From contig CACGOO010000002.1 of assembly GCA_902574685.1 (NCBI GenBank), positions 65,909 through 99,263 on the forward strand: 33,355 nucleotides of DNA. Reading direction: 5' to 3'. Both the position numbers and the translations under genes were made by a program. Below are positions 10,003 to 23,380 of this stretch, in pieces. The notes under the pieces were generated by a model, which was given only the letters and a program-made list of their open reading frames with translations, had not been told where the DNA came from and searched no databases. Source of the DNA: an uncultured Pelagibacteraceae bacterium. GTDB lineage: Bacteria; Pseudomonadota; Alphaproteobacteria; Pelagibacterales; Pelagibacteraceae. Numbering within the stretch: position 1 is the first letter of the stretch; every line of letters begins with the position of its first letter.

Positions 10003-11400
10003 TTAAGAGTGAATTTGTCTTTTATCTACTGATAATGCTGCTTCTTTTATAGCTTCAGAAAATGTTGGGTGTGCGTGACATGTTCTTGCAATATCTTCGG
10101 AACTAGCTCCAAATTCCATTGCGACAGCCATCTCAGCTATCATTTCTCCTGCATGAGGACCAATAATATGTACACCAAGCACTTTATCAGTTGATTGGTC
10201 TGCCAAAATTTTTACAAAACCCTCTGGCTCATCAATTGCTTTAGCTCTTGAATTTGCAATAAAAGGAAATTTACCAATTTTATAACCTATGTTTTCTTTT
10301 TTTAATTGCTCCTCGCTTTTGCCAACATAAGCAACCTCGGGAGACGTATAAACAACTCCAGGAATAATATCATAATTAACATGACCTGATTGGCCTGCAA
10401 TTAATTCTGCAACTGCAATTCCTTCCTCTTCAGCTTTGTGAGCTAACATTGGGCCATCAATAACATCACCTATTGCATAAATATTTTTAACATTTGTTTC
10501 AAAATTTTTATTTACTTTAACTCTCCCTTTTTCATCTAACTTTACACCAACTTTGTCTAAATTTAAGTTTTTAGTATAAGGTCTTCTACCTACAGAAATT
10601 AAAACTACATCAACATCATGTTTAACTTTTTGGCCATCATTTTGTGAAGTCTCAACTGTCACACCATTAGAGTTTTTAGTTATTTTATCAACTTTAGTAT
10701 TAAGGTTGAATTTTATACCTTGCTTCTTTAATATTTTCATAAATTCATTTGAAATATCTCGATCCATTCCAGGCGTGATATGGTCTAAAAATTCAACGAC
10801 TGTGACTTCAGTGCCAAGTCTTGACCAAACTGATCCCATTTCCAATCCTATATATCCACCACCAACAACAATCATTTTATTGGGGAGTTTGGAAATAGAT
10901 AGGGCTCCAGTTGAAGAAAGAATTCTCTCTTCATCAAAATCTACTCCAGCCAATGATACTGGCTCAGATCCTGTACTGATTATTGTTTTATCAGTTTGAA
11001 TTATTTTAGTGCCTTCAGAGCCTTCAATTTTTATTGATTTTTCATTCTCAAATGAACCTTTGCCTTTAAAATAAGTGACTTTGTTTTTTTTGAATAAAAA
11101 TTCAACTCCTTTAGTCAAAACTGTTACGGCTTTGTCTTTATTTTTCATCATTTTATCTAAGTTGAGTTTTATTTCTCCAGTCTCGATTCCAATCTTTTCA
11201 AAATTTTTAGCACTGTGAAATTTTTCAGATAAATTAAGCAAACTTTTTGATGGGATACATCCAATATTTAAACATGTCCCCCCTAAAGATCCTCTAGACT
11301 CTATGCATGCTGTTTTAAGTCCAAGTTGAGACAATCTAATTGCACAAACATATCCACCAGGGCCACCACCGATTACAGTAACATCAAATTTTTCTGACAT
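10003..11400 (-). CDS. lpdA: Dihydrolipoamide dehydrogenase (E3)
   Basis: E3 reoxidises the dihydrolipoyl arm of 2-oxoacid dehydrogenase complexes and passes electrons to NAD through FAD and a redox disulfide. The 465-residue protein has the FAD dinucleotide fold GGGPGG near residue 11 and the redox pair C43/C48 in GGTCLNIGCIPSK. The second nucleotide-binding fold reads VVGGGYIGLEMGSVW. The FAD-binding ATG-type motif reads IYAIGDVIDGPMLAHKA, and the interface HAHPTFSEA carries the catalytic His-Glu dyad near the C-terminus. It lies one base after sucB at the end of the sucCDAB cluster, so it is most likely the E3 of 2-oxoglutarate dehydrogenase. It may also serve pyruvate dehydrogenase or the glycine cleavage system. 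Confidence 0.98.
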   Translation of the reverse strand: MSEKFDVTVIGGGPGGYVCAIRLSQLGLKTACIESRGSLGGTCLNIGCIPSKSLLNLSEKFHSAKNFEKIGIETGEIKLNLDKMMKNKDKAVTVLTKGVEFLFKKNKVTYFKGKGSFENEKSIKIEGSEGTKIIQTDKTIISTGSEPVSLAGVDFDEERILSSTGALSISKLPNKMIVVGGGYIGLEMGSVWSRLGTEVTVVEFLDHITPGMDRDISNEFMKILKKQGIKFNLNTKVDKITKNSNGVTVETSQNDGQKVKHDVDVVLISVGRRPYTKNLNLDKVGVKLDEKGRVKVNKNFETNVKNIYAIGDVIDGPMLAHKAEEEGIAVAELIAGQSGHVNYDIIPGVVYTSPEVAYVGKSEEQLKKENIGYKIGKFPFIANSRAKAIDEPEGFVKILADQSTDKVLGVHIIGPHAGEMIAEMAVAMEFGASSEDIARTCHAHPTFSEAIKEAALSVDKRQIHS

Positions 11401-11401
11401 A

Positions 11402-12676
11402 TTATAAATTTAAAAATAACCTTCTTGGATCTTCTAAGTTTTCTTTAACAGTTTTTAAAAAACTTACAGATTCTTTTCCATCAATTATTCTATGATCATA
11501 AGACAATGCTAAAAACATTACAGGTCTAGCCTTTATCTCGCCATCAACAACAACAGGTCTTTCAACGATATTATGCATTCCAAGAACTGCTGATTGTGGA
11601 GGGTTTAAAATAGGAGTAGATAACATTGATCCATACACACCTCCATTGCTAATTGTAAATGTTCCGCCTTGAAGATCCTCTATAGTAAGACTTCCATTTT
11701 TTGCTTTGTCTGACAGATCTTTTATGTTTTTTTCAATGTCAGCAAAAGACATTTCATCAGCATTTTTTAATACTGGAACTACTAATCCTTTTTCAGTTCC
11801 GACTGCGAAGCTCACATTGTAATAATTTTTGTAAACCATTTCATCATTTTCAACTTCAGCATTTATTGCAGGAAATAATTTTAATCCTACTATACAAGCT
11901 TTCACAAAAAAGGACATGAAGCCAAGTTTAATTCCATAACTATTTTGGAAATCTTCCTGGTTATCTTTTCTCATTGAAATTATATTTGACATATCAACCT
12001 CATTAAACGTTGTAAGCATAGCTGCATTATTTTGAGCCTCTTTTAAACGTTTAGCAATCGTTTGTCTTAGTCTTGACATTTTAATTCGTTCTTCTTCGCC
12101 GTATTGAATTTTTCTTTCGTTAGGTTGAGGGTTAGCTCCCATTAAACTTATTAAATCACCTTTTAAAATTCTACCATCTTTACCTGTCCCTTTTACTTCA
12201 TCTAAATTAATTTTATTTTCAACAACCATTTTTCTTACAGCAGGAGAAAGTGTTTTATTTTGTTTAATAGGCTTGGTTTCTTTAACTTCATCAGTTAATA
12301 CCAATGGTTCTTCGTCAAGCAATAAAGGTTCTTGAGTTTTTTTTGTATCTTTTTTCTTTTCGATTTCTAAATTTATTACATTATTTTTTTCAACGTTTCC
12401 TTCAACCGGCTCAGCTTCCTTTTCTTCTTTAAGAGCAACACCTTCTGAAATCATTCCTAATACAGTTCCAACTTCGACTGTATCACCATCTTTTGAGTTG
12501 ATCTCTGATATAACACCACTCGCAGGTGCAGGAACTTCTAAGTTTACTTTGTCAGTTTCTAATTCTACTACAGCTTCATCAGCAACTACGTTATCACCCT
12601 TTTTCTTTAACCATTTCGTGACCGTAGCCTCTGTAATACTTTCTCCCAAAACTGGAACTAATATTTTTTCACTCAT
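11402..12676 (-). CDS. sucB: Dihydrolipoamide succinyltransferase, E2 of 2-oxoglutarate dehydrogenase
   Basis: E2 moves the succinyl group from E1 to CoA through its lipoyl arm. The 424-residue protein has one lipoyl domain (about 1-76) with the lipoylated lysine K43 in [15 protein letters not shown] charged, glutamate- and lysine-rich linker follows (about 80-138). The E3/E1-binding domain ([19 protein letters not shown]) comes next, then the catalytic acyltransferase domain. The active site is H395 and D399 in YDHRIIDG. SucB rather than PDH E2 is indicated by the position between sucA and lpdA and by the [19 protein letters not shown] start. It begins immediately after the sucA stop. Confidence 0.98.
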   Translation of the reverse strand: MSEKILVPVLGESITEATVTKWLKKKGDNVVADEAVVELETDKVNLEVPAPASGVISEINSKDGDTVEVGTVLGMISEGVALKEEKEAEPVEGNVEKNNVINLEIEKKKDTKKTQEPLLLDEEPLVLTDEVKETKPIKQNKTLSPAVRKMVVENKINLDEVKGTGKDGRILKGDLISLMGANPQPNERKIQYGEEERIKMSRLRQTIAKRLKEAQNNAAMLTTFNEVDMSNIISMRKDNQEDFQNSYGIKLGFMSFFVKACIVGLKLFPAINAEVENDEMVYKNYYNVSFAVGTEKGLVVPVLKNADEMSFADIEKNIKDLSDKAKNGSLTIEDLQGGTFTISNGGVYGSMLSTPILNPPQSAVLGMHNIVERPVVVDGEIKARPVMFLALSYDHRIIDGKESVSFLKTVKENLEDPRRLFLNL

Positions 12677-15574
12677 TTATTCAAATACTTTATTTATAAT
12701 TTCTTGTTGTTCAGAATTATGTCTTCTTGCATAACCTGTAGCAGGTGTAGCATCTGGACTTCTTCCAATGTAAGAAATTGCATTGTTTTTAGCCTTAATA
12801 GTCTCTAATGTCCATTGTATATAATCTCTAACAGCAAACCAAGCACCCATATTTTTAGGCTCCTCTTGGCACCAATAAAATTTTGCATTTTTTGCAAATG
12901 GTTTTAGCTCTTTAACCAAACTTTTTGCAGGGAAGGGATATAGTTGTTCAATTCTATACAAAATCACATCATTGGTTTTTAGTTTTTCTCTTGCCGCAAG
13001 AAGATCAAAGTAAATTTTTCCAGAGCATAATATCACTTTTCTGATTTTTTTGTCGTCTTTTAACTTAATAAACCCTTTTTGCTTAATATCTCTAGCATGA
13101 TCCCATAGCACTCTATGGAAAGAATTTTGTTTACTAAAATCTTCCAAATTTGATACACAATATTTATTTCTTAAAAGTGACTTAGGCGTCATTATGACTA
13201 AAGGTTTTCTAAAATCACGGTGCATCTGTCTTCTTAAAGCATGAAAATAATTTGCAGGTGTAGTACAATTCATAACTTGTAAATTATCATTTGCACATAA
13301 TTGTAAAAATCTCTCTAATCTCGCAGAAGAGTGCTCTGGACCTTGTCCTTCATAACCATGGGGTAATAACATAACCAGTCCTGATGCTCTTTTCCACTTT
13401 CTTTCACCAGATGATATAAATTGATCAATAATTACTTGTGCACCATTTGCAAAATCTCCAAATTGAGCTTCCCAAATTGTCAATGTATTTGGTTCTACTA
13501 AACTGTATCCATATTCAAATCCTAAAACTGCAAGTTCAGATAAAAAACTATCTACAATTTCAAAATTTTTTTGGTTACTAGATATATTATTTAAAGGTAT
13601 GTACCTTGAATTATCAATTTGATTTCTTAAAACTGAGTGTCTTTGACTAAAGGTACCTCTACCAGAATCCTGACCTACTAACCTTACTGGATAACCTTCA
13701 ACTAATAATGAACCAAATGCTAAAGACTCAGCTGTTGCCCAATCAATTCTTGAGCCTTCATTAATAGTTTTTTTTCTATTTTCCATAATTTTTGTTATGG
13801 TTTTGTGAATATTTTTATCAGTCGGAAAAACATGTATTCTGTCAGAAATATTATTTAAAATTTTCAAATCTGATCCAGTTACACCTCTTTTATCTTTACC
13901 TCTTTCAGGTTTATATCTCGACCAAGTTCCCTCAAACCACCTAATTTTAGGTTTATAATCTTTCGCATTTTTAAATTGATCATCTAATAAATTTTTAAAA
14001 TCAATAATTTGTTGATCTAAATCTTGTTTCGTAAAAAGTCCTTCATTTACGAGCTTTTCACCATAAATTTTAATTGTAGATGGATGAGATCTAATTTTTT
14101 TGTACATAAGTGGTTGGGTGAAAGATGGCTCATCTCCCTCATTATGTCCAAATCTTCTGTAACATATTAAATCAATTACAACATCTCTATTAAATTTTAA
14201 TCTAAACTCAGTTGCTATTCTAGTTGCGTAAACAACTGCCTCAGGATCATCTCCATTAACATGGATGATTGGTGCATCAACCATTTTACCTACGTCAGAA
14301 GGATAAGGGGAAGATCGCGCAAATCTAGGACTTGTTGTAAATCCAATTTGGTTGTTAACAATAATATGGATTGTCCCTCCAGTGTTATGACCAGGAAGTC
14401 CGGACATCGCAAAACACTCTGCTACTATTCCTTGTCCTGCAAATGCAGCATCGCCGTGAATTAATATTGGTATAACTTTATTTCTTTGTTTGTCTTTATG
14501 GAAAAATTGTTTAGCTCTGGTTTGGCCAAGAACAACAGGATTAACCGCCTCTAAGTGTGAAGGATTATCTGTTAAACTTACGTGTACAGGATTTCCATCA
14601 AATTCTCTATCAGATGAGGCTCCTAAATGGTATTTTACATCTCCAGCACCATCTTCTGATCCATCCATTTCACCAGCAAATTCATTAAAAATTCTTTTAT
14701 AAGATTTTTGTAAAACGTTTGCTAAAACATTTAGTCTTCCTCTATGTGACATTCCTATTTTAACTTCTTTTATTTTAGATTGTCCTCCAATTTTTATAAT
14801 TTGCTCAAGAGCAGGTATTAGACTTTCTCCACCATCTAAACCAAATCTTTTAGTACCAACATATTTTGTATTTAAAAATTTTTCAAAGCCCTCTGCTTGT
14901 ATTAATTTATTTAAAATCGCTTGCTTTCCATTTTTTGTAAACTTGAGTGCATTTTCGTCTTTTTCAACCCTATCTCTAAACCACATTCTCTCAGTTGGAT
15001 TTGAAATATGCATATATTCATAACCTATAGGGCCACAATAAGTTTTTTTTAAAAACCTGAGTATTTCTCTAATATTTGCACTTTTTTTATTTATTATTCC
15101 GTTAAGAAAAATTTCTTTGTCATAATCTTCTTTTTTAAAACCATAGTACTCAGGATGTAATTCGTCTAAATATTCTGACTTCATCAATTCTAAAGGATCT
15201 AATTTTGATAATAGATGTCCCCTTAGCCGATAAGCTCTTATCAAGGCTACAGCACTTATTGAATTTTTATTTGAATTTGCAATTACTTGGAAATTAAACT
15301 TGCTAGAGTTATCTTTGTTTTTTTCGTTTTCTTTAGCTGTTTTCTCGACATCCTCAATATTAATTTTTTTTGAAAAAGGTTTCCACGACGGTCCATTTAT
15401 CTCGTCGACTAATATCTTCATATCCTCATCTACACTTGAGAAATATTCAATCCAACTTTCAGAGAGAGATGGATCTTTGTTTATAAATTTTACATACATT
15501 TCTTCAATAAATGCACTATTGGTCTTATTTAAAAACGATGTTTTTTTATATTCCAGATTTTTAGGAGAACTCAT
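12677..15574 (-). CDS. sucA: 2-oxoglutarate dehydrogenase E1 component
   Basis: This thiamine diphosphate enzyme decarboxylates 2-oxoglutarate and succinylates the lipoyl arm of SucB, the rate-controlling step of this half of the TCA cycle. The 965-residue length is standard for SucA. Visible family segments include the N-terminal FIEEMYVKFINKDPSLSESW E2-binding peptide, KIGMSHRGRLNVLANV, HLGASSDRE, LIHGDAAFAGQGIVAE (thiamine diphosphate and metal site), HNEGDEPSFTQPLMY and LLPHGYEGQGPEHSSARLER. It is separated from sucD by 30 AT-rich bases and runs straight into sucB. Confidence 0.99.
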   Translation of the reverse strand: MSSPKNLEYKKTSFLNKTNSAFIEEMYVKFINKDPSLSESWIEYFSSVDEDMKILVDEINGPSWKPFSKKINIEDVEKTAKENEKNKDNSSKFNFQVIANSNKNSISAVALIRAYRLRGHLLSKLDPLELMKSEYLDELHPEYYGFKKEDYDKEIFLNGIINKKSANIREILRFLKKTYCGPIGYEYMHISNPTERMWFRDRVEKDENALKFTKNGKQAILNKLIQAEGFEKFLNTKYVGTKRFGLDGGESLIPALEQIIKIGGQSKIKEVKIGMSHRGRLNVLANVLQKSYKRIFNEFAGEMDGSEDGAGDVKYHLGASSDREFDGNPVHVSLTDNPSHLEAVNPVVLGQTRAKQFFHKDKQRNKVIPILIHGDAAFAGQGIVAECFAMSGLPGHNTGGTIHIIVNNQIGFTTSPRFARSSPYPSDVGKMVDAPIIHVNGDDPEAVVYATRIATEFRLKFNRDVVIDLICYRRFGHNEGDEPSFTQPLMYKKIRSHPSTIKIYGEKLVNEGLFTKQDLDQQIIDFKNLLDDQFKNAKDYKPKIRWFEGTWSRYKPERGKDKRGVTGSDLKILNNISDRIHVFPTDKNIHKTITKIMENRKKTINEGSRIDWATAESLAFGSLLVEGYPVRLVGQDSGRGTFSQRHSVLRNQIDNSRYIPLNNISSNQKNFEIVDSFLSELAVLGFEYGYSLVEPNTLTIWEAQFGDFANGAQVIIDQFISSGERKWKRASGLVMLLPHGYEGQGPEHSSARLERFLQLCANDNLQVMNCTTPANYFHALRRQMHRDFRKPLVIMTPKSLLRNKYCVSNLEDFSKQNSFHRVLWDHARDIKQKGFIKLKDDKKIRKVILCSGKIYFDLLAAREKLKTNDVILYRIEQLYPFPAKSLVKELKPFAKNAKFYWCQEEPKNMGAWFAVRDYIQWTLETIKAKNNAISYIGRSPDATPATGYARRHNSEQQEIINKVFE

Positions 15575-15604
15575 TTTATTTTATTATAATACTAAATTTT
15601 GTTT

Positions 15605-16480
15605 TCAATTGGACAATTTATTTAACAATGTTTTTCCAATTTCTGAAGGTGATGTGGCTACTTCTATGCCACAATCTTCCATTTTTTTGATCTTATCTTT
15701 AGCCCCACCTTTACCACCTGATATTATGGCCCCCGCATGTCCCATTCTTCTACCTGGTGGTGCTGTAACTCCTGCAATAAAACCAACCATGGGTTTTTTT
15801 ATTTCATGATTTTTTACAAATTCAGCTGCTTCTTCTTCAGCTGATCCTCCTATTTCACCAATCATTAAAATTGATTTAGTTTCCTCATCCTTTAAAAATA
15901 AATCTAAACAATCAATGAAGTTCGTACCATTTATTGGATCACCACCTATACCTATACATGTTGATTGTCCCAAATCATTCTCTGTAGTTTGTGCGACAGC
16001 CTCATAGGTCAAAGTTCCAGATCTTGATACAATACCAACAGAACCCTTTTTATGTATATTTCCTGGCATTATTCCGATCTTGCATTCATCAGGCGTAATT
16101 ATCCCTGGGCAATTGGGACCGATTAATCTTGATTTTGAATTAAGTAACTTTTTTTTGACCTTAATCATATCAAGAACTGGTATTCCCTCAGTGATACAAA
16201 CAATTAATTCTAAGTTAGCTTCAATGGCCTCTATGATTGCTGCGGATGCAAATTTCGCAGGAACATAAATCATAGTTGCGTTGGCACCAGTTTTATCGAC
16301 TGCTTCCTTTACTGTATTAAATACTGGTCTATCTAGATGAGTTTGACCACCTTTTTTTGGTGTAACCCCACCGACTAAATTTGTTCCATATTTAATTGCT
16401 TGCTCCGAATGAAAGGTTCCATGACTACCCGTAAAACCTTGGCAAATTAACTTTGTATTTTTATTAACTAAAACTGACAT
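15605..16480 (-). CDS. sucD: Succinyl-CoA synthetase alpha subunit
   Basis: SucD with SucC converts succinyl-CoA to succinate while making ATP or GTP. The 291-residue protein has the CoA-binding N-terminal fold beginning [18 protein letters not shown]. The phosphorylated catalytic histidine is H248 in [15 protein letters not shown]. The [11 protein letters not shown] and [14 protein letters not shown] segments are family signatures. It begins directly after the sucC stop and precedes sucA by 30 bases, the largest gap within the TCA run. Confidence 0.99.
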   Translation of the reverse strand: MSVLVNKNTKLICQGFTGSHGTFHSEQAIKYGTNLVGGVTPKKGGQTHLDRPVFNTVKEAVDKTGANATMIYVPAKFASAAIIEAIEANLELIVCITEGIPVLDMIKVKKKLLNSKSRLIGPNCPGIITPDECKIGIMPGNIHKKGSVGIVSRSGTLTYEAVAQTTENDLGQSTCIGIGGDPINGTNFIDCLDLFLKDEETKSILMIGEIGGSAEEEAAEFVKNHEIKKPMVGFIAGVTAPPGRRMGHAGAIISGGKGGAKDKIKKMEDCGIEVATSPSEIGKTLLNKLSN

Positions 16481-17641
16481 TTATTTAATAGCCTCTACAA
16501 TTTTTTTGGCAGCATCTGATAAATCAGATGCAGAAATTAACTCAAGACCTGAATTATCAAGTATTTTTTTTCCCTCTTCAAAATTTGTTCCGGCTAATCT
16601 TACAACTAAAGGAACATTCATTTTTATTTCTTTTGCAGCATCTACAACACCTTGGGCAAGAACATCACACCTCATTATTCCGCCAAAAATATTAATCAAT
16701 ATTCCTTTAACATTTTTATCTGATAAAATTATTTTGAAAGCAGCTGCCACTTTTTCTTTAGAAGCCCCACCACCAACATCTAAAAAATTTGCTGGTTCCT
16801 TTCCATATAATTTAATTATGTCCATAGTTGCCATTGCAAGTCCAGCTCCATTAACCATGCATCCAATTGTTCCATCAAGTTTAATATATGCTAAATCATG
16901 CTTGCTAGCTTCTATCTCTGTTTCTTCTTCTTCATTGAGGTCTCTCAACTCAATTAGTTCTGGATGTCTGAATAAAGCATTTCCATCAAAATTCATTTTT
17001 GCATCTAAACAAATCAACTCTTTTTCTTTTGTTAAAATTAAAGGATTAATTTCAATTAAATTAGCATCCGTTTCTATAAATAATTTGTATATGGACTTGA
17101 TTAGACTAATTCCTTGCTCTTTTGTTTCTTCATCTAGATTAAAAATACTTATTATTTTAGTACAATTTTCATCAGATATTTCGTTATCTAAGTCTACTTT
17201 TGTTGTTAAAATTTTCTCAGGAGATTTGATTGCGACTTCCTCTATATCCATACCCCCTTGATCACTTGAGATAAAAGCTATCTTTGAGCTTGCACGATCT
17301 ACAACGCAAGACAAATAAAATTCTTTATCAATGTTAGATGAAACTTCGACATATAATCTTTTAACAATTCTTCCACTAGGTCCTGTCTGATGAGTGATTA
17401 ATTTTTTTCCAAGCAAGGATTTTGCCTCTGTTTCAAGACTTTTTAAATCATTTACTATTTTAACTCCACCAGCTTTACCTCTGCCTCCAGCATGAATTTG
17501 TGCTTTCAACACATATTTATCAGTTTTAAGATTTTTAGCTTTTTCCAATAATTCATTTACATCTAGAGCATAAACTCCATCCGGAACTTTAGCTCCATAT
17601 TTTCTAAGTATGTTCTTTGCTTGGTGTTCGTGAATATTCAT
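16481..17641 (-). CDS. sucC: Succinyl-CoA synthetase beta subunit
   Basis: This ATP-grasp subunit binds nucleotide and the succinate side of the reaction shared with SucD. The 386-residue protein starts [20 protein letters not shown], the classic N-terminus. It contains [16 protein letters not shown] (nucleotide binding), IEINPLI and [17 protein letters not shown] in the ATP-grasp part, and the C-terminal [15 protein letters not shown] loop. It follows mdh after 3 bases and is contiguous with sucD. Confidence 0.99.
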   Translation of the reverse strand: MNIHEHQAKNILRKYGAKVPDGVYALDVNELLEKAKNLKTDKYVLKAQIHAGGRGKAGGVKIVNDLKSLETEAKSLLGKKLITHQTGPSGRIVKRLYVEVSSNIDKEFYLSCVVDRASSKIAFISSDQGGMDIEEVAIKSPEKILTTKVDLDNEISDENCTKIISIFNLDEETKEQGISLIKSIYKLFIETDANLIEINPLILTKEKELICLDAKMNFDGNALFRHPELIELRDLNEEEETEIEASKHDLAYIKLDGTIGCMVNGAGLAMATMDIIKLYGKEPANFLDVGGGASKEKVAAAFKIILSDKNVKGILINIFGGIMRCDVLAQGVVDAAKEIKMNVPLVVRLAGTNFEEGKKILDNSGLELISASDLSDAAKKIVEAIK

Positions 17642-17644
17642 TAA

Positions 17645-20105
<2,461 letters not shown>

Positions 20106-20125
20106 GGATGTATTTAAATAAGTAA

Positions 20126-20899
20126 TTATGTGGTTGCAAGCATTTTCTTTATCTCAGCAATAGCTTTTGCTGGATTTAATCCCTTTGGACATGCGTTAGT
20201 GCAGTTCAAAATCGTATGGCATCTATAAAGCTTAAGTTCATCTGCAACCTTTTGAAGTCTTTCCTTTCTATCTTCGTCTCTGCTATCCATTATCCATCTA
20301 TAAGCTTGTAATAAAACTGCAGGACCTAAATACTTATCGCCATTCCACCAATAACTAGGACATGAAGTAGAACAACAAGCACACATTATACATTCATAAG
20401 CTCCATCAAGTTTAGCTCTATCTTCTGGAGATTGATGAATTTCTGTTGTTTCACTTTTTGAATTATTTTTTAACCAAGGTTCAATGGATTGGTATTGTTT
20501 ATATAATCCACTTAAGTCTCCTATTAAATCTTTTTTTACTTTTAAGTGAGGCAAAGGGTATATATCTATATCTCCCTTAATTTCTGCATGTGGCTTAGTA
20601 CATGCAAGACCATTTTTTCCACCCATATTCATTGCACAAGAACCACAAACTCCATGCGCACAAGATCTTCTATATGCAAGTGTTGGATCAATTTCATTTT
20701 TAATTTTATTTAGTATGTCTAAAACTTTAGATGGACAATTATCCATGTCTACTTCATATGTGTCTATTCTTGGGTTCTCTCCAGTTGATGGATCCCATCT
20801 GTAAACATTTACTTTTCTGATATTCTTTGAACCGGTTTTGTCTTTAAAATATTTACCTTTATTAACTTTTGAGTTTTGTGGTAAATTTAATTGAACCAT
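20126..20899 (-). CDS. sdhB: Succinate dehydrogenase iron-sulfur subunit
   Basis: SdhB carries electrons from FAD to the quinone site through three clusters. In the 257-residue protein C80, C85, C88 and C100 bind the [2Fe-2S] centre. C170, C173, C176 and C237 bind [4Fe-4S]. C180, C227 and C233 bind [3Fe-4S], matching the E. coli arrangement. All ligands are present. The ATG shares one base with the sdhA stop (TAATG), and mmsA follows after 20 bases. Confidence 0.99.
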   Translation of the reverse strand: MVQLNLPQNSKVNKGKYFKDKTGSKNIRKVNVYRWDPSTGENPRIDTYEVDMDNCPSKVLDILNKIKNEIDPTLAYRRSCAHGVCGSCAMNMGGKNGLACTKPHAEIKGDIDIYPLPHLKVKKDLIGDLSGLYKQYQSIEPWLKNNSKSETTEIHQSPEDRAKLDGAYECIMCACCSTSCPSYWWNGDKYLGPAVLLQAYRWIMDSRDEDRKERLQKVADELKLYRCHTILNCTNACPKGLNPAKAIAEIKKMLATT

Positions 20900-22674
20900 T
20901 AATACACTCTTTCTTGTGGAGGAAAATATTGGACTTCATTTGTTAATGTTGAAGTATGTACATCTCTGTATTCAATTTTAGTATTTTTTCCATCACACCA
21001 AGATAATGTATGTTTCATAAATTTTTCATCATTTCTTTTCGGATAATCTTCACGAGCATGAGCTCCTCTGCTTTCTTTTCTGTGATATGCAGAATCTACA
21101 GTTGTTATCGCTTGTCTAATTAAATTATCAAATTCTAAAGTCTCAACTAAATCAGTATTGAATACCAACGATTTATCTTTAACAGAAATCGATTCCATGC
21201 CATCATATGTTTTTCTGATCTCATCTACACCCTCTTTAAGATTCTTTTCAGTTCTAAATACAGCACATTTAGACTGCATTGTTTTTTGCATCGCCAGTCT
21301 AAGTTCAGCAGTTCCATTATCTCCCTCTGCATACCTTAGTTTATCAAATCTATTTAGACATTTTTCAGTTTCGCTTTCACTAACTTCTTCGTGAGGCGTT
21401 CCAGGTTTTACCAATTCCGCTGCTCTCTTTGCTGCTGCTCTTCCAAAAACAACCAAGTCAATAAGTGAATTTGAACCTAATCTATTTGCTCCATGAACAG
21501 ATACGCACGCAGCCTCACCAATCGCCATCAAACCTGGGACTGTTTTTTGAGATCCATTTACTGTTAAAACTTCAGCTTTATAATTTGTTGGTATACCACC
21601 CATATTATAATGAACTGTTGGAACAACTGGTATCGGTTCTTTGGTTACATCTACATTTGCAAATAATCTTGCTGCCTCAGTAATGCCTGGCAATCTATCT
21701 TCAATAACTTTTTTATCTAAATGACTTAAATATAAATGAACATGGTCTTGATCTTTACCAACACCTCTTCCCTCATTGATTTCAATAGACATTGATCTGC
21801 TAACTACATCTCTCGAAGCAAGATCTTTAGCGTTGGGAGCATATCTCTCCATAAATCTTTCACCTTTAGAGTTTACCAAATATCCACCTTCACCTCTTAC
21901 ACCTTCAGAAATAAGTGTTCCGTGTCCATATATTCCTGTTGGGTGAAATTGTACAAACTCCATATCTTGAAGAGGTAATCCAGCTCTTAATACCATTGCA
22001 TTACCATCACCAGTACAAGTATGTGCAGATGTTGCTGAGTAATACACCTTCCCATATCCCCCTGTGGCTATAATTGTTATGTGAGATCTAAAACGATGAA
22101 TTGTTCCATCATTTAAATTCCAAGCAATTAAACCTTTGCATTGTCCATCTTTCATAATTAAGTCTAATGCAAAATATTCAATAAAAAATTCTGTATTATG
22201 TTTAAGTGCTTGACCATATAATGTATGGAGAATTGCATGACCAGTTCTGTCTGCTGCAGCACAAGTTCTTTGTACAATTCCATTTCCATAATTTTTTGTC
22301 ATTCCACCAAATGGTCTTTGATAAATTTTTCCATCTTCTGTTCTACTAAAAGGAACACCATACTTTTCTAATTCTAGTACTGCTTTTGGAGCTTCCTTAC
22401 ACAAATATTCAATACTATCTTGATCGCCTAACCAATCTGCTCCTTTTACAGTATCGTACATATGCCAACGCCAATCGTCTTCTCCCATGTTTCCAAGGGC
22501 TGCTGAAATTCCACCTTGGGCAGCTGATGTATGACTTCTGGTTGGAAAGACTTTAGAAATGCATGCAGTTTTTAATCCAGCTTCACTTAAGCCAACCGCA
22601 GCTCTTAGGCCAGAACCTCCAGCGCCAAGGACAACGACATCGTATTCATGATCTATAATATTATAAGATTTCAT
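20899..22674 (-). CDS. sdhA: Succinate dehydrogenase flavoprotein subunit
   Basis: SdhA oxidises succinate to fumarate using covalently bound FAD. The 591-residue protein has the dinucleotide-binding GAGGSG at 17-22 and the flavinylated H48 in [32 protein letters not shown], an active-site region, and the C-terminal [16 protein letters not shown] segment are family signatures. The start overlaps the sdhD end by 4 bases. Length and motifs are conventional, so the enzyme should be catalytically complete. Confidence 0.99.
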   Translation of the reverse strand: MKSYNIIDHEYDVVVLGAGGSGLRAAVGLSEAGLKTACISKVFPTRSHTSAAQGGISAALGNMGEDDWRWHMYDTVKGADWLGDQDSIEYLCKEAPKAVLELEKYGVPFSRTEDGKIYQRPFGGMTKNYGNGIVQRTCAAADRTGHAILHTLYGQALKHNTEFFIEYFALDLIMKDGQCKGLIAWNLNDGTIHRFRSHITIIATGGYGKVYYSATSAHTCTGDGNAMVLRAGLPLQDMEFVQFHPTGIYGHGTLISEGVRGEGGYLVNSKGERFMERYAPNAKDLASRDVVSRSMSIEINEGRGVGKDQDHVHLYLSHLDKKVIEDRLPGITEAARLFANVDVTKEPIPVVPTVHYNMGGIPTNYKAEVLTVNGSQKTVPGLMAIGEAACVSVHGANRLGSNSLIDLVVFGRAAAKRAAELVKPGTPHEEVSESETEKCLNRFDKLRYAEGDNGTAELRLAMQKTMQSKCAVFRTEKNLKEGVDEIRKTYDGMESISVKDKSLVFNTDLVETLEFDNLIRQAITTVDSAYHRKESRGAHAREDYPKRNDEKFMKHTLSWCDGKNTKIEYRDVHTSTLTNEVQYFPPQERVY

Positions 22675-23000
22675 ATAGTTATTTTAAATACTGCAAATAT
22701 TGTAATTAAAGGAATTGTTATAGCAAAAAAATTTAAAGCTTTGTTTGCGGCATTTTTGATTTTTTCATCTTTAATATAGTCTTCAAAAACCTCGCTGATG
22801 CTTAATGCCGAGAAAAAGTAAGCAAAAATGAGAAAAAGACTAAATATAAACTTTGAAGGTTGAGAAGTTAGAAAAGTTAATATCTCTAAGTAGCTTTTGT
22901 CATAAATACTAACCAAATTTAAAGCAAACCATAACATCAAAGGTACTAATATGAGAGAACTCACTTTTAAAAATACCCATTTTTTTGTTACTGCTCTCAT
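22671..23000 (-). CDS. sdhD: Succinate dehydrogenase membrane anchor subunit SdhD (no heme-ligand histidine)
   Basis: SdhD pairs with SdhC to hold the complex in the membrane and form the quinone site. It is identified by position between sdhC and sdhA, length (109 residues), three hydrophobic segments (about 10-30, 50-68 and 88-107) and the D74-Y75 pair, which matches the conserved DY whose tyrosine borders the quinone pocket. In other bacteria a histidine 11 residues before that aspartate ligates heme b. Here that position is phenylalanine (F63), and the protein contains no histidine at all. The usual glycine four residues later is also serine (S67). Sequence conservation is otherwise weak, as usual for SdhD. 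It shares one base with the sdhC stop and overlaps sdhA by 4 bases. Confidence 0.87.
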   Translation of the reverse strand: MRAVTKKWVFLKVSSLILVPLMLWFALNLVSIYDKSYLEILTFLTSQPSKFIFSLFLIFAYFFSALSISEVFEDYIKDEKIKNAANKALNFFAITIPLITIFAVFKITI

Positions 23001-23380
23001 TAAAATAAATTTCGTCCTATTAAATAAATTGAAACGGTTAATATAAAAGATCCAAATATTACAATTAAGCCAGTAATTTTTGTGGTTTTTAACTCAAATC
23101 CATAACCAAAATCCATGATTAAATGTCTTATCTCACTTAAGATTTGAAAACTAAAAGACCATGTAATACCCAAGATGAAAAATTTCCCAATAAAAGATTG
23201 GAGGAATAATTTTATGAATTCATGACTTCCTTCGCTAAATGAAAAAAAAATAAAAAAGATACAAATTAAAGTTATTGCTAATATATTTATTATTCCTGTA
23301 ATTCTATGAGATATTGAAACTAAAGATGATACATGCCATCTATAAATTTGAATATGAGGAGATAAAGGATTATTTTCCAT
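23000..23380 (-). CDS. sdhC: Succinate dehydrogenase cytochrome b556 subunit
   Basis: SdhC is the better conserved membrane anchor. The 126-residue protein begins NPLSPHIQIYRWHVSSLVS and has SISHRITG at 22-29. That gives S22 and R26 at the positions of the E. coli quinone-binding serine and arginine. The heme-ligand histidine is H86 in EIRHLIMDFG. Three membrane helices are apparent (about 28-47, 61-82 and 104-123). The start overlaps the end of asd by 11 bases, so this respiratory gene is translationally close to an amino acid synthesis gene. Confidence 0.96.
   Translation of the reverse strand: MENNPLSPHIQIYRWHVSSLVSISHRITGIINILAITLICIFFIFFSFSEGSHEFIKLFLQSFIGKFFILGITWSFSFQILSEIRHLIMDFGYGFELKTTKITGLIVIFGSFILTVSIYLIGRNLF

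Noticed and set aside
15583..15588. TATAAT hexamer before sucA as a promoter
   Set aside because: It is a perfect -10 match, but no -35-like hexamer lies at 16-18 bases; the closest, TTGAAA, is only 14 bases away, so chance in AT-rich DNA is likely.
15300..15809. A plus-strand frame spanning the sucA-sucD junction
   Set aside because: It is antisense to conserved ends of two TCA genes and looks like a chance open frame in AT-rich DNA.
16506..17261. A 251-codon open frame on the plus strand opposite sucC
   Set aside because: It lies wholly within a highly conserved gene, has a serine- and isoleucine-rich composition typical of an antisense shadow, and shows no recognisable domain.
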